This document shows, one piece after another, positions 37,293 through 46,154 of a stretch of 64,000 nucleotides of DNA (the first letter of the stretch is position 1; every line of letters starts with the position of its first letter). The position numbers and the translations under genes are program-made. The DNA comes from Martinezella lusitana. GTDB lineage: Bacteria; Pseudomonadota; Alphaproteobacteria; Rhizobiales; Rhizobiaceae. Location of the stretch: the NCBI RefSeq assembly GCF_010668395.1, contig NZ_WUEY01000005.1, forward strand, positions 418,355 through 482,354, given 5' to 3'. The notes under the pieces were generated by a model. It had not been told where the DNA came from, ran no database searches, and saw nothing but the letters and a program-made list of their open reading frames with translations.

Positions 37293-37730
37293 ATGGCTCG
37301 CATTGACCAGAGCGAGGATTGGCGGGATCGCCACGCGCCCTCAATCAGCACATTCGAATCTCTGGCAATGGAGGCCTACAGCCACCTGCCGGATGAATTC
37401 CGCTCGCTCACCGGCAACCTCATCATCCTCATCGAGGATTTTCCCGATGACGACGTATTCGAGGATATGGCGCTGGAAACTCCCTTCGACCTGCTCGGCC
37501 TTTTCGAGGGCCGTGGCATATCGGAACGCTTCACCGCCCAGACCGGCGACATGCCGAACAAGATCCGCCTCTATCGCCGGCCGATCATCGATTACTGGGC
37601 TGAGAACGACGAAACCTTGGGCGACATCATCACCCATGTCCTGATCCACGAGATCGGCCACCATTTCGGCCTGAGCGACGAGGACATGGAGCGCATCGAG
37701 GAAAGCGCCGAGGAAGCGACGGATCGCTGA
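37293..37730 (+). CDS. Zincin-like metallopeptidase family protein
   Basis: A 145-residue protein with a single HEIGHHFGLSDEDM zinc motif (about residues 122-135), FRSLTGNLIILIEDFPDDDV and PFDLLGLFEGRGI, the pattern of the small MMP/zincin family (former DUF1025). HExxH plus the downstream Asp would bind one zinc. Proteolysis has not been shown for the family as far as I know. It is divergent from imuA and monocistronic by context. Start: ATG 37293 with AAGGAAG about 8 bases upstream. Confidence 0.87.
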   Translation: MARIDQSEDWRDRHAPSISTFESLAMEAYSHLPDEFRSLTGNLIILIEDFPDDDVFEDMALETPFDLLGLFEGRGISERFTAQTGDMPNKIRLYRRPIIDYWAENDETLGDIITHVLIHEIGHHFGLSDEDMERIEESAEEATDR

Positions 37731-37798
37731 CGGCATGCCCTGACCGCAAGACGGTCAGGGAGAGGCATAAAACCTTTTATAAGGCGATTAAGCCCAGC

Positions 37799-38005
37799 TT
37801 ATTGCTCGGAAAGCTTCATATCCGGATCGTAATCCTTGCCGGCGACTTCCTTGACGACGGCCTGGCCGCACTGCATCTGACCGCTCGCATCATTGAAGGC
37901 ATAGGTCGGCGAGCCCGACAGCTCCCAGCCCTTGTTCAACGCAGCGGATACCTTGTGGCAGAAGGATGCGTCATCGGGTCCGGTGAGAAAGCGGTAGAGT
38001 TTCAT
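37799..38005 (-). CDS. DUF1737 domain protein
   Basis: A 68-residue protein: MKLYRFLTGPDDASFCHKVS, LNKGWELSGSPTYAFND and QCGQAVVKEVAGKDYDPD are the DUF1737 pattern (a small domain found alone or fused to enzymes, with W-x-L-x-G-S-P). Function is unknown. The ATG at 38005 is preferred; GAAAGATG lies upstream. The CitE-like gene is 21 bases upstream on the same strand, so the two may be cotranscribed. Confidence 0.82.
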   Translation of the reverse strand: MKLYRFLTGPDDASFCHKVSAALNKGWELSGSPTYAFNDASGQMQCGQAVVKEVAGKDYDPDMKLSEQ

Positions 38006-38026
38006 CAAGACATCTTTCGTAACATA

Positions 38027-38968
38027 TCAGCCTTCATCCTGAGCCTGTCGAAGGGCGATGGAGCGCTGCGCGATCAGGCGAGCTTTATGGACGAGTCTTT
38101 CCGCCTGGACAAGGTGCAGCCGCTCCACCATCCGCCCACCGATATTCACGACATTGAGAGCGGCGGCACCCGGCTCGGCGAAGGCGGCGATGATGGCTTC
38201 AGCCTCGGCAATGGCTGCCGCATCCGGACCGAAATGCCGGTTGGCGGCCTCGATCTGGCTCGGATGGATCAGCATCTTGCCGGAAAAGCCCATGCTGCGG
38301 CCCTGGCCGCATTCCGCTTCGAACGCCTCCGCATCCTTGAAATCGTTGAAAACGCTGTCGATGGCCTCGAGCCCATAGGCGCTGACAGCCAGTATCACCT
38401 GCATCAGCCAGGGCACGAGATAGGCCCGGCCCGGCTGCGGCAGTACCCCCGTTTCCTTTCTGAGGTCGTTGAGGCCGACGACGAGGCAATCAAGCCGGCT
38501 GCCAGACGTGCGCCCGGCCTCGGCGATCGAAGCCGCATTCAGGATACCGCGCGGCGTCTCGATCATCGCCCAGATGCGCAGGTTTTCCGGCGCATCGGCC
38601 TCGGCGAGCCTGTCGCCGACGAGCATGACATCTTGCGGCTCGTCCACCTTGGGCAGAAGCACCGCATCCGGCTCCAGCGCCAGGACCAACGCCAGATCGT
38701 CGACGCCGAAATTGGAGGAAAGCGCGTTGATGCGGATGATCCGCTCCTTGCCGGGAAGGGGCGAAGCGGCAAAGAAGGCCCGTAAATTCTCCCGCGCCTC
38801 GGCCTTCTTCTCCGGCGAAACGGAATCCTCGAGATCGAAGATGACGGCGTCGCAATCGAGGCTCGAAAGCTTGTCCAGCGCGCGTCGGTTGATAGCGGGA
38901 ACGCTCAAGACCGAACGGCGCAGGCGGACGGGGCGGGAAGGGGAGGTTTGGCTTGCAGATTGGCTCAT
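38027..38968 (-). CDS. CitE-like HpcH/HpaI lyase family protein
   Basis: The 313-residue protein has the citrate lyase beta / malyl-CoA lyase fold: RRSVLSVPAINRRALDKLSS, DAVIFDLEDSVSPEKKAEAR (metal ligands), VLLPKVDEPQDV, RIWAMIETPRGILNA (catalytic Glu), GFSGKMLIHPSQIEA. Stand-alone CitE-like proteins cleave or form malyl-CoA, citramalyl-CoA or similar acyl-CoA esters; no citDFG genes are near, so it is not citrate lyase proper. The last nine residues (ALRQAQDEG) are coded by an intergenic-type repeat (38031-38055) that also brings the stop near. Confidence 0.87.
   Translation of the reverse strand: MSQSASQTSPSRPVRLRRSVLSVPAINRRALDKLSSLDCDAVIFDLEDSVSPEKKAEARENLRAFFAASPLPGKERIIRINALSSNFGVDDLALVLALEPDAVLLPKVDEPQDVMLVGDRLAEADAPENLRIWAMIETPRGILNAASIAEAGRTSGSRLDCLVVGLNDLRKETGVLPQPGRAYLVPWLMQVILAVSAYGLEAIDSVFNDFKDAEAFEAECGQGRSMGFSGKMLIHPSQIEAANRHFGPDAAAIAEAEAIIAAFAEPGAAALNVVNIGGRMVERLHLVQAERLVHKARLIAQRSIALRQAQDEG
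38031..38055. repeat. CTTCATCCTGAGCCTGTCGAAGG repeat inside CitE-like 3' end
   Basis: The sequence CCTTCATCCTGAGC-CTGTCGAAGGG is a half of a common rhizobial repeat (a relative lies at 41294-41344). It encodes the C-terminal residues RQAQDEG of the CitE-like protein and ends one base before its stop codon. Confidence 0.7.
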
Positions 38969-39079
38969 TGTGCCGTTTTGCCGCGCTTTTAATCGCCAGG
39001 CAAGTCAACAAAAAGCCATGCTCCTCTTGCAGAGGGGAAGAGAGAGGACCACATTGCCATGAGTAGAGAGGTCTCGACC

Positions 39080-39316
39080 ATGCAGAATATCCGTTCCCTG
39101 TTCATCGCGCTTGCCGGCATCACCGTATTTGCCGCCATGGCGTTGTTTACAGTTTCGATCACGCTTGCCGTCGGCGCTATCCTGACCGTGCTCATGGCAG
39201 CCCGCGCGATTTCGCTCCGCATGAAGCCGGCACCGGTGCATGCCAAGGCGAAGACGAACGGCCAGCGCGAAATGCGCATCTGGAACGACGGTCGCGGCAC
39301 GATCATCGACCTCTGA
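39080..39316 (+). CDS. Small membrane protein of unknown function
   Basis: A 78-residue protein with two close hydrophobic helices (SLFIALAGITVFAAMALFTV, then TLAVGAILTVLMAARAI) and a basic, polar C-terminal part (RMKPAPVHAKAKTNGQREMR followed by WNDGRGTIIDL). The WNDGRGTIIDL ending looks conserved-like rather than random. The ATG at 39080 is chosen because AGAGAGG lies 8 bases upstream; an ATG 21 bases earlier lacks one. I do not know the family. Confidence 0.65.
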   Translation: MQNIRSLFIALAGITVFAAMALFTVSITLAVGAILTVLMAARAISLRMKPAPVHAKAKTNGQREMRIWNDGRGTIIDL

Positions 39317-39510
39317 GGTCGAACACAGGCAAGGGCAGCCTGTTGCCGGCTGCCGAACGCGTTTGCCCGAGGGCTGACATGTTCCGGAAGGCAGGCTGCG
39401 GCCAAAGCGCCGTGTTTTAGAGCATTTCCAAGATTCTCCTTCATTTCGGGCCGGATTTGCTCTATTGGCAGGATAATTCGTGCTTTAGACGAGAATGAAG
39501 GCAGGACCCC

Positions 39511-40119
39511 ATGGACAAGTTCGTGAAGTTGACCGGTGTCGCGGCACCCCTCCCGGTCGTCAATGTCGACACCGACATGATTATCCCGAAGGATTATCTG
39601 AAGACCATCAAGCGCACAGGTCTCGGCAAAGGGCTCTTCGCTGAAGCCCGTTACAACGAAGACGGCACGCCGAACGAAGAATTCGTGCTGAACAAGCCGG
39701 CCTATCAGAACGCCAAGATCCTCGTCGCCGGCGACAATTTCGGCTGCGGCTCCTCGCGCGAACACGCTCCCTGGGCGCTGCTCGACTTCGGCATCCGCTG
39801 CGTCATCTCGACCAGCTTCGCCGACATCTTCTACAACAACTGCTTCAAGAACGGCATCCTGCCGATCAAGGTCAGCCAGGAAGATCTCGACAAGCTGATG
39901 GACGATGCCTCGCGCGGCTCCAACGCCATCCTGTCGGTCGATCTGGAAAACCTCGAAATCACCGGCCCGGACGGCGGCTCGCTCAAGTTCGAACTCGACG
40001 AGTTCAAGCGCCATTGCCTGCTGAACGGCCTGGACGATATCGGCCTGACGCTGGAAAAATCCTCCGCGATCGACAACTTCGAAAAGTCGAACGCCGCGTC
40101 GCGTCCCTGGGCCGCCTGA
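39511..40119 (+). CDS. leuD: 3-isopropylmalate dehydratase small subunit
   Basis: The 202-residue swivelling domain of isopropylmalate isomerase in leucine synthesis: [39 protein letters not shown] and [15 protein letters not shown] are standard LeuD. The iron-sulfur subunit leuC is not in this window, as in other rhizobia where leuC lies elsewhere. AGGCAGGA is upstream of the ATG. A terminator follows at 40147-40174. Confidence 0.97.
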   Translation: MDKFVKLTGVAAPLPVVNVDTDMIIPKDYLKTIKRTGLGKGLFAEARYNEDGTPNEEFVLNKPAYQNAKILVAGDNFGCGSSREHAPWALLDFGIRCVISTSFADIFYNNCFKNGILPIKVSQEDLDKLMDDASRGSNAILSVDLENLEITGPDGGSLKFELDEFKRHCLLNGLDDIGLTLEKSSAIDNFEKSNAASRPWAA

Positions 40120-40146
40120 TCGGTCTTACCATTACCGCATGTTTCG

Positions 40147-40174
40147 AAGCCGGGCCCTACGCCCGGCTTTTTCA
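40147..40174 (+). terminator. Terminator after leuD
   Basis: AAGCCGGGC (40147-40155), loop CCTAC, GCCCGGCTT (40161-40169) and TTTTC: a 9-bp stem with a T-run, 28 bases after the leuD stop. Confidence 0.88.
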
Positions 40175-40450
40175 TGCAAACATAAGGATCTCCGCTTCCC
40201 GTTTTGACGGCAGGGCCGTCGCATATGGCGCCGATCGATGCGGCATATACCTTCTCCCCTCGGGGAGAGAGATCATTCCGCACCTGCCATGCTCAAGAAC
40301 TGGGGAATGCAGATCCCGGAAAACAAATCAGGCACCATCTTTCCTGTCCGCTGTAATATGATCGACAAGAAGCAGGTCCATACAAGCCTGCCGAGGCCGT
40401 TGCGGCCTCTCCTCCCGCCCTGATTCCTCTCCACGCAATGGAGCCTCTCC

Positions 40451-41269
40451 ATGACAACTCTTCCTATTGTCGGCGCCGCCATGACGCTTGACGACGTCGA
40501 AACCCATCGCAACTGGCTGCTCGAAAAGCCGCGCGATCTGGAGCTGCAGAGCTTCGTCGAAGCCGATGTTCTGAACGGCGACTGGGCTCCGCTTGCCGAG
40601 CGTGCCCGCAAGCTGCTCGACGGCCATCAGGGCCGCCTCGGCATTCACGGCCCGTTCTGGGGCTTCGTCATCGCCTCGCAGGACCCGGATGTCCGCGCCG
40701 TCGTCACCCGGCGCCTGCTGCAGGCGCTCGATGTCTGCGCCAATATCGGCGCCACGCAGATGGTCATCCATAGCCCCTATACGTCGTGGTCCTACAACAA
40801 CCTCGACAACAACAAGGGCGAGCGCGAGAAGATCATCGAATATACGCATCTGACGCTGAAAGATGCCGTCAAGCGCGCCGAGGACATCGGGCTGACGATG
40901 GTCATCGAGAATATCGAGGACAAGGATCCCCATATCCGCGTCGGTCTCGCCGACAGCTTCAACTCGCCCGCCGTCGCCGTCTCCATCGACACCGGCCATG
41001 CCCATTACGCCCATGGCTACACCGGCGCTCCGCCGGTCGACTACTACGTCCACGCCGCCGGCAACCGCCTGCAGCATATCCACCTGCAGGACGCAGACGG
41101 CTATGCCGACCGTCACTGGAGCCTCGGCGAAGGCAACATCCACTGGCGCGCCGTCTTTGCCGCCCTTGCCAAGCTCGACAGCAATCCGCGCCTGATCATC
41201 GAGATCAAGGACAAGTCGAAGATCCCGGCATCGGCCGCCTATCTCGCCTCGCTGGGTCTCACCGAGTAA
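40451..41269 (+). CDS. Sugar phosphate isomerase/epimerase family TIM barrel
   Basis: A 272-residue xylose-isomerase-like TIM barrel (AP_endonuc_2 family): GIHGPFWGFVIASQDPDV, QMVIHSPYTSWSYNN, LTMVIENIEDKDPHIR (metal Glu), VSIDTGHAHYAHG, HLQDADGYADRHWSLGEGNI and LIIEIKDKSKIP show the metal-binding His/Glu/Asp set. The substrate is unknown; it stands between leuD and leuB in this and other rhizobia, but that does not prove a leucine role. GGAG lies 11 bases before the ATG. Confidence 0.85.
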   Translation: MTTLPIVGAAMTLDDVETHRNWLLEKPRDLELQSFVEADVLNGDWAPLAERARKLLDGHQGRLGIHGPFWGFVIASQDPDVRAVVTRRLLQALDVCANIGATQMVIHSPYTSWSYNNLDNNKGEREKIIEYTHLTLKDAVKRAEDIGLTMVIENIEDKDPHIRVGLADSFNSPAVAVSIDTGHAHYAHGYTGAPPVDYYVHAAGNRLQHIHLQDADGYADRHWSLGEGNIHWRAVFAALAKLDSNPRLIIEIKDKSKIPASAAYLASLGLTE

Positions 41270-41293
41270 AATATAAGGCAAAGCAAACCACCC

Positions 41294-41344
41294 GCCCTCG
41301 TCCTTCGAGGCTCCGCCTTTGGCTGCGCGCCTCAGGATGAGGGC
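41294..41344. repeat. Rhizobial palindrome, CCTTCGAGG...CCTCAGGATGAGG type
   Basis: GCCCTCGTCCTTCGAGG (41294-41310) and CCTCAGGATGAGGGC (41330-41344) are inverted arms around a GC-rich centre. This is a frequent rhizobial intergenic repeat; a half copy is in the CitE-like gene end at 38031-38055. Confidence 0.75.
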
Positions 41345-41441
41345 TAATCTCCTCATCAGCATTTCAGCTCATTTCACCCCTCGCCAAAGGATAAGCGCGT
41401 CGAAGGATGAATTTGCCGGGTTATGGCGCGGTACTGTCTCC

Positions 41442-41494
41442 GCCCTCATGGTGAGGTGCGAAGCCCGGAGGGCGTAGCCTCGAACCACAAGGGC
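41442..41494. repeat. Second palindromic element upstream of leuB
   Basis: GCCCTCATGGTGAGGTGCGA (41442-41461) and the inverted GCCTCGAACCACAAGGGC (41477-41494) bracket a short centre. It resembles the neighbouring repeat in layout (CCCTCAT...GAGG) but not in detail. The whole 340-base gap 41270-41608 holds these two elements, and no gene is seen in it. Confidence 0.65.
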
Positions 41495-41608
41495 GGGTGA
41501 GGCTCTCAAAAGCCCGAAAACCGTACCGTTTCGGCCGCTTCCTCGCTTGAAAAGCCGCATTTGCAGGTCTAAAAACCCCGCAACTTTTTCTTTCGCGGAG
41601 GCTTTCCC

Positions 41609-42721
41609 ATGACAGTGCGCAATCTCTTCCTCCTGCCGGGCGACGGCATCGGCCCCGAGGCCATGGGCGAAGTTCGCAAGATCATCGCCTATATGAACGA
41701 GGCCAAGAATGCCGGCTTCGTCACGGATGAAGGCCTTGTCGGCGGCTGCGCCTATGATGCGCATGGCGCCGCCATCTCCGAGGAAGACATGGGCAAGGCG
41801 CTTGCGGCCGACGCCGTGCTCTTCGGCGCTGTCGGCGGCCCGAAGTGGGACAGCGTTCCCTATGAAGTGCGCCCGGAAGCCGGCCTGCTGCGCCTGCGCA
41901 AGGACCTCCAGCTGTTCGCCAACCTACGCCCGGCCATCTGCTACCCGGCGCTGGCATCCGCCTCCTCGCTGAAGCCGGAACTGGTCGACGGCCTCGATAT
42001 CCTCATCATCCGTGAGCTCACCGGCGGCGTCTATTTCGGCGAGCCGAAGGAAATCATTGACCTCGGCAACGGCCAGAAGCGCGGCATCGACACGCAGGTC
42101 TACGACACCTACGAGATCGAGCGCATCGCCGGCGTCGCCTTCGAGCTGGCGCGCACCCGCAACAATCGCGTCTGCTCGATGGAAAAGCGCAACGTCATGA
42201 AGTCGGGCGTGCTCTGGAACCAGGTCGTCACCGCGACGCACAAGGAAAAATATGCCGACGTGCAGCTCGAGCATATGCTCGCCGATGCCGGCGGCATGCA
42301 GCTCGTGCGCCAGCCGAAGCAGTTCGACGTCATCGTCACCGACAACCTGTTCGGCGACATGTTGTCCGACGTCGCCGCCATGCTCACCGGTTCGCTCGGC
42401 ATGCTGCCGTCCGCTTCGCTCGGCGCGCCCGACGCCAAGACCGGCAAGCGCAAGGCGCTCTACGAGCCGGTACATGGCTCGGCGCCCGATATCGCCGGCA
42501 AGGGCATCGCCAACCCGATCGCCATGATCGCCTCCTTCGCCATGTGCCTGCGCTACTCCTTCGGCCTGGTTGCCGAAGCCGACGCGCTGGAAAAGGCGAT
42601 CGCCAACGTCCTCGACAGCGGCATCCGCACCGGCGACATCATGTCGGCCGGCAGCCGCCAGGTCGGCACCGCCGAAATGGGCGACGCCATCCTTGCCGAA
42701 TTCAAGGCTCTGTCCGCGTAA
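41609..42721 (+). CDS. leuB: 3-isopropylmalate dehydrogenase
   Basis: A 370-residue NAD-dependent decarboxylating dehydrogenase of leucine synthesis: [103 protein letters not shown] and [19 protein letters not shown] are complete. CGGAGG lies 8 bases upstream. It is monocistronic between a repeat-rich gap and its terminator. Confidence 0.97.
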   Translation: MTVRNLFLLPGDGIGPEAMGEVRKIIAYMNEAKNAGFVTDEGLVGGCAYDAHGAAISEEDMGKALAADAVLFGAVGGPKWDSVPYEVRPEAGLLRLRKDLQLFANLRPAICYPALASASSLKPELVDGLDILIIRELTGGVYFGEPKEIIDLGNGQKRGIDTQVYDTYEIERIAGVAFELARTRNNRVCSMEKRNVMKSGVLWNQVVTATHKEKYADVQLEHMLADAGGMQLVRQPKQFDVIVTDNLFGDMLSDVAAMLTGSLGMLPSASLGAPDAKTGKRKALYEPVHGSAPDIAGKGIANPIAMIASFAMCLRYSFGLVAEADALEKAIANVLDSGIRTGDIMSAGSRQVGTAEMGDAILAEFKALSA

Positions 42722-42732
42722 GCCACCTGATA

Positions 42733-42748
42733 TATTTCACGTGAAACA
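42733..42748. promoter_or_regulatory. Near-consensus parS (ParB) site after leuB
   Basis: TATTTCACGTGAAACA matches the bacterial parS consensus TGTTTCACGTGAAACA at 15 of 16 positions; the palindromic core TTTCACGTGAAA is perfect. It lies in the gap between the leuB stop and its terminator. Confidence 0.75.
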
Positions 42749-42752
42749 CAAG

Positions 42753-42784
42753 ACCCCGCCCTGCCACGCAGCGCGGGGTTTTTG
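42753..42784 (+). terminator. Terminator after leuB
   Basis: ACCCCGC (42753-42759) and GCGGGGT (42773-42779) pair around a 13-base loop and are followed by TTTTT. Confidence 0.85.
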
Positions 42785-42910
42785 TTGATTGCCGCGGGGA
42801 TGCGCCGGGAAGCCTCGAAGAGACGGTCGACGGCTGGCCGTCTTAAAAATACTGTTACAGGAGCCTGCTAGTCGTCCCCTTGATTGGAAATCGACAATGG
42901 GCGGTGGGTT

Positions 42911-43660
42911 ATGCAGGCGATCTTGACGTCTCTCGACAGGCGTTGGCGGCGGAGCGATGCGACACTTGCGCCATGCCATTGGAAGATCTGCCTTTTCCTG
43001 ACGGCCAACGTCGTTCTTCTCTCGGCCCTCCTGTTCGATTGGCCCGTCGGTGCAACCCTCAAGAGCCTCTCGCCATCCATCCGCTTTATCGGCGAAATGC
43101 TGACCGGCTTCGGCAATTCCGAGTGGATCATCGTCATCAGCGCCTTCCTCTTTTTCGAAGGATGGGCCGGCAGCAGGCTCCTCCATTCGCAACGCTGCCG
43201 CTGTCAGGCGTTGCGTATCTGCCAGATCGGCGGCTATCTTCTGACGACGGTCGTGTTTTCAGGTCTTCTCGCCAACGTTCTCAAGCGCGCCATCGGCCGC
43301 GCGCGGCCGACGCATTTTGCGGATTGGGGACCTTTCGGCTTTTCGCCCTTCAACGGCCGCGCCAGCTTCGAAAGCTTCCCCTCCGGGCACGCGACCACCA
43401 TCGGCGCCCTGTTCGTGGCGCTTGCCTTCATGTTCCCCCGCTATCGCTATATCTTCGCGGCATGCGCCCTTTGGCTCGCCGTTACGCGCGTCATGGTCGG
43501 CGCCCACTATCCGAGCGACGTCATGGCCGGCCTGGCGCTTGGCGGCTGGTTTTCCTTCATGACGGCGATCGTCTATTCCCGCTATGGCCTGCTCTTCCGC
43601 ATCAATGCTGCCGGCTGGCCGACACCGAGATGGCCGCTGCTGAAAGTCAGCAAGCCTTGA
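42911..43660 (+). CDS. PAP2 family membrane phosphatase
   Basis: The protein has about 249 residues with six hydrophobic helices and the full lipid phosphatase signature: KRAIGRARP (KxxxxxxRP), FPSGHATT (SGH) and TRVMVGAHYPSD (SRxxxxxHxxxD with Thr for Ser). It probably dephosphorylates a lipid phosphate or undecaprenyl pyrophosphate on the periplasmic side. The ATG at 42911 with GGTGGG upstream is preferred; a TTG at 42884 would add nine residues. It is not obviously linked to the neighbours. Confidence 0.88.
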   Translation: MQAILTSLDRRWRRSDATLAPCHWKICLFLTANVVLLSALLFDWPVGATLKSLSPSIRFIGEMLTGFGNSEWIIVISAFLFFEGWAGSRLLHSQRCRCQALRICQIGGYLLTTVVFSGLLANVLKRAIGRARPTHFADWGPFGFSPFNGRASFESFPSGHATTIGALFVALAFMFPRYRYIFAACALWLAVTRVMVGAHYPSDVMAGLALGGWFSFMTAIVYSRYGLLFRINAAGWPTPRWPLLKVSKP

Positions 43661-43770
43661 TCCGAGCTCATCTGCGGCGATCGCAAAGGTTGCCATCGAC
43701 CTCGAGCATTCATATATCTCTAAGCGTAGGTTGATCGAAGGCGGTCAACCCGATTTCGTTTCCCTTTGCG

Positions 43771-44070
43771 ATGAAAACCATGGATACCGAGCCGATACGT
43801 TTGAGCGAAAGGCAGATGGGACTGATCTCCCGGGCCCTTGCCGAGCCGCGACGCGTCCAGATCCTGAAGGAAATCGGCACGCGAACCGAGCCTTTGCCCT
43901 GTAGCACCCTGAACGAGTGCCACGCCGTCAGTGCCGCGACGATGTCACATCACATCAAGGAACTTGAGAACGCCGGACTGATCGAGATCCAGCGCGAAGG
44001 CAAGTTCGCAAACCTCGTGCTGCGGCGCGATACGCTGAACGCCTATATGGCGGAACTTTCCAGGATCTGA
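43771..44070 (+). CDS. ArsR family regulator
   Basis: A 99-residue winged helix-turn-helix protein: [16 protein letters not shown], then [20 protein letters not shown] as recognition helix and the wing [13 protein letters not shown]. Two Cys residues ([12 protein letters not shown], about 44 and 50) stand just before the recognition helix, which could be a metal or redox site, but the classical ELCVCDL motif is absent. It lies before the SDR gene with a palindrome between, so it may control both. Confidence 0.85.
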   Translation: MKTMDTEPIRLSERQMGLISRALAEPRRVQILKEIGTRTEPLPCSTLNECHAVSAATMSHHIKELENAGLIEIQREGKFANLVLRRDTLNAYMAELSRI

Positions 44071-44110
44071 CGATTCCGCGTGGCCTCGGCGTCTCCTCCT
44101 CTTGTATCAA

Positions 44111-44126
44111 TTAGATGATTATCTAA
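44111..44126. promoter_or_regulatory. Palindrome between arsR and the SDR gene
   Basis: TTAGATGATTATCTAA: 6-base perfect arms with a 4-base gap, in an AT-rich stretch about 95 bases before the SDR start. A probable operator for the preceding ArsR protein. Confidence 0.65.
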
Positions 44127-44221
44127 ATATCAAACTGACGTTGCGGATCGGTTTTCGGGTCGCATGCGCCAAATGATTTGATGATTGTAAAACTGTCGAA
44201 CAATTTCCGAAGGAAAATGAC

Positions 44222-44971
44222 ATGAGCAAACTGGCAGGAAAGGTCGCGATCGTGACCGGAGCATCCAAGGGAATCGGTGCAGGGATAGCCAAGGCGATGG
44301 GCGAGGCGGGTGCTGCCGTCGTCGTCAACTATGCCTCAAGCCGCGAAGGTGCCGACAGGGTCGTGGCGGAAATCACCGCCAAGGGCGGCAAGGCGCTCGC
44401 CGTCCACGGCGACGTTTCGAAATCCGAAGACGTCAGCCGCCTCTTCGCCGAAACCAAACAGGCATTCGGCCGCGTCGATATCCTCGTCAACAATGCCGGC
44501 GTCTATCAATTCGCGTCGATAGAGGAGTTCACCGAGGAAGAATTCCATCGTGAATTCAACATCAACGTGCTGGGTACGTTGCTGACCACGCGGGAAGCCG
44601 TCAAGTATTTCGGCCCGGAGGGCGGCAATGTGATCAACATCGGCTCCAACGCCGTCAGCATGAACCTGCCGACCGCCTCGGTCTATACGGCAACCAAGGC
44701 TGCGGTGAGCTCCATCACCCAGATTCTCGCCAAGGAGCTCGGACCGCGCAATATCCGGGTCAACAACCTGGCGCCGGGCGGCGTCGAGACCGAGGGCGTC
44801 GTTGCGGCAGGCGTCATCGGCAGCGATTTTGAGAAGCATCTCGTCTCGCAGACGCCGCTCGGCCGCCTCGGCCAGCCGACCGATATCGCCCCGATCGCCG
44901 TCTTCCTCGCGTCGCAGGAAGCCGCATGGCTGACGGGCGAAACCATCTACGCCGGAGGCGGCCTCAAGTAA
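44222..44971 (+). CDS. Short-chain dehydrogenase/reductase (SDR)
   Basis: The 249-residue classical SDR has the TGASKGIGAG nucleotide loop (residues about 13-22), NNAG, catalytic Ser in GSNAVSMNLP, and YTATK (Tyr and Lys of the triad). The Ser/Arg after the second strand (YASSREGADR) suggest NADP preference. The family of glucose-1-dehydrogenase/3-ketoacyl-ACP-reductase-like SDRs is too broad for a substrate. An ArsR gene and palindrome upstream suggest induced expression. AAGGAAAA is upstream of the ATG. Confidence 0.9.
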   Translation: MSKLAGKVAIVTGASKGIGAGIAKAMGEAGAAVVVNYASSREGADRVVAEITAKGGKALAVHGDVSKSEDVSRLFAETKQAFGRVDILVNNAGVYQFASIEEFTEEEFHREFNINVLGTLLTTREAVKYFGPEGGNVINIGSNAVSMNLPTASVYTATKAAVSSITQILAKELGPRNIRVNNLAPGGVETEGVVAAGVIGSDFEKHLVSQTPLGRLGQPTDIAPIAVFLASQEAAWLTGETIYAGGGLK

Positions 44972-45269
44972 CGTCCCGCCAGCAAAGCCGCCCTCCTGCA
45001 AAGAGGGCGGCTCATTCGGCGGCCGTGGCGACAAGCCGGATCGATGCGTCGGCAAGCAATTGCCAAACCGCCACATTCTCCTATTTAGTAGATACGTTCG
45101 GGTTTTCCGCATAGCATCGCAGACGACATGCCCGGAAACGGCGCCCCTGCCGTGCAATTTCAAAATGCATCCTTTTTCAATGCGATCCCACGCAACAGCG
45201 AATGTCATCGAACTCCCTTCATTATCCGCCGGCGATCGCTGTCGTGAACAACAAACGGAGGACGTCTTT

Positions 45270-45779
45270 ATGAACACCGCCAACACCAAATCGAAATTGG
45301 GGACTCGCACCAATCTCAGCGAGGAGGCGACACGCGATATTTCGGCAGCATTGAACGCGCTGCTGGCGGATGTCTTTGCTCTCTATCTCAAGACCAAGAA
45401 TTTTCACTGGCACATGAGCGGGCCGCATTTCCGCGACTATCATCTGCTCCTCGACGATCAGGGCGACCAGATCTTCGCGATGACCGACCCCATGGCCGAG
45501 CGCGCCCGGAAGATCGGTGGAACGACGCTGCGGTCGATCGGCCAGATCGCCAAGCTCCAGCGCATTCCCGACAACGACGCCGAATATGTCGATCCCCAGG
45601 ATATGCTTGCCGAACTGGCGGACGACAACCTCAAGCTCTCGGCCGAAATCCGCGCCGTGCATGACGTCTGCGACGAATATGGCGATATCGCCACCGCCAG
45701 CCTTCTCGAAAACTGGCTGGACGAGACCGAACGCCGCACCTGGTTCCTGTTCGAGATCACGCGCAAGACCAATCGCTGA
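45270..45779 (+). CDS. dps: Dps, DNA-binding ferritin-like protein
   Basis: A 169-residue Dps dodecamer subunit: ferroxidase ligands in KNFHWHMSGPHFRDYH and LLDDQGDQIFAMTDPMAERA, long helices, and a Lys-poor N-terminal tail MNTANTKSKLGTRTNLS. It protects DNA by oxidising ferrous iron with peroxide. ACGGAGGA lies 9 bases upstream and fixes the start. The 298 bases before it (44972-45269) hold no other gene. Confidence 0.95.
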   Translation: MNTANTKSKLGTRTNLSEEATRDISAALNALLADVFALYLKTKNFHWHMSGPHFRDYHLLLDDQGDQIFAMTDPMAERARKIGGTTLRSIGQIAKLQRIPDNDAEYVDPQDMLAELADDNLKLSAEIRAVHDVCDEYGDIATASLLENWLDETERRTWFLFEITRKTNR

Positions 45780-45927
45780 CATTCGAAACCGCGCGCCCTC
45801 GAACACGACAGGGCGAAGGCGGGTTCCAATGTTCCCGATTTCCTCGCTCCCGCAGCGATGCCGGCGAGGAAATCCTTGACTCCTGTGGAAAACGTCTTAG
45901 AACCGGCGACGGAAAAGGAAGACTTCC

Positions 45928-46044
45928 ATGGCTCGCTTCGAACAATTCGATAGCCTCCGTAACTTGGCAGACCATGCCGGGCGGGATGTCTATTTTCCGG
46001 TTTCTTCCAAAACCAAGGCCAAAACGACGACGAAAACCGTCTGA
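45928..46044 (+). CDS. Candidate small protein, 38 residues
   Basis: An ATG at 45928 with AAGGAAG 7 bases upstream opens a 38-codon frame (MARFEQFDSLRNLADHAGRD, then VYFPVSSKTKAKTTTKTV) that ends with TGA 46042-46044. It begins amphipathic and acidic and ends in a Lys/Thr-rich tail, which is not the pattern of a random frame. It lies between dps and asd, 110 bases before asd. No family is known to me. The strong ribosome binding site is the main support. Confidence 0.5.
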   Translation: MARFEQFDSLRNLADHAGRDVYFPVSSKTKAKTTTKTV

Positions 46045-46154
46045 CGTCTCTGGCCTGCCGCTCTCTCCCCGGCTCGGTCGGGGACAGGAACCGGCCGTCA
46101 TGGCCGCGGTTCCCCCCTCGCCAAAGAGGAGAGAAGAGAAAGAGAGCTTGAGAA

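Noticed and set aside
41369..41764. 131-codon minus-strand frame overlapping the leuB start
   Set aside because: It runs over palindromic repeats and the antisense of leuB; no ribosome binding site.
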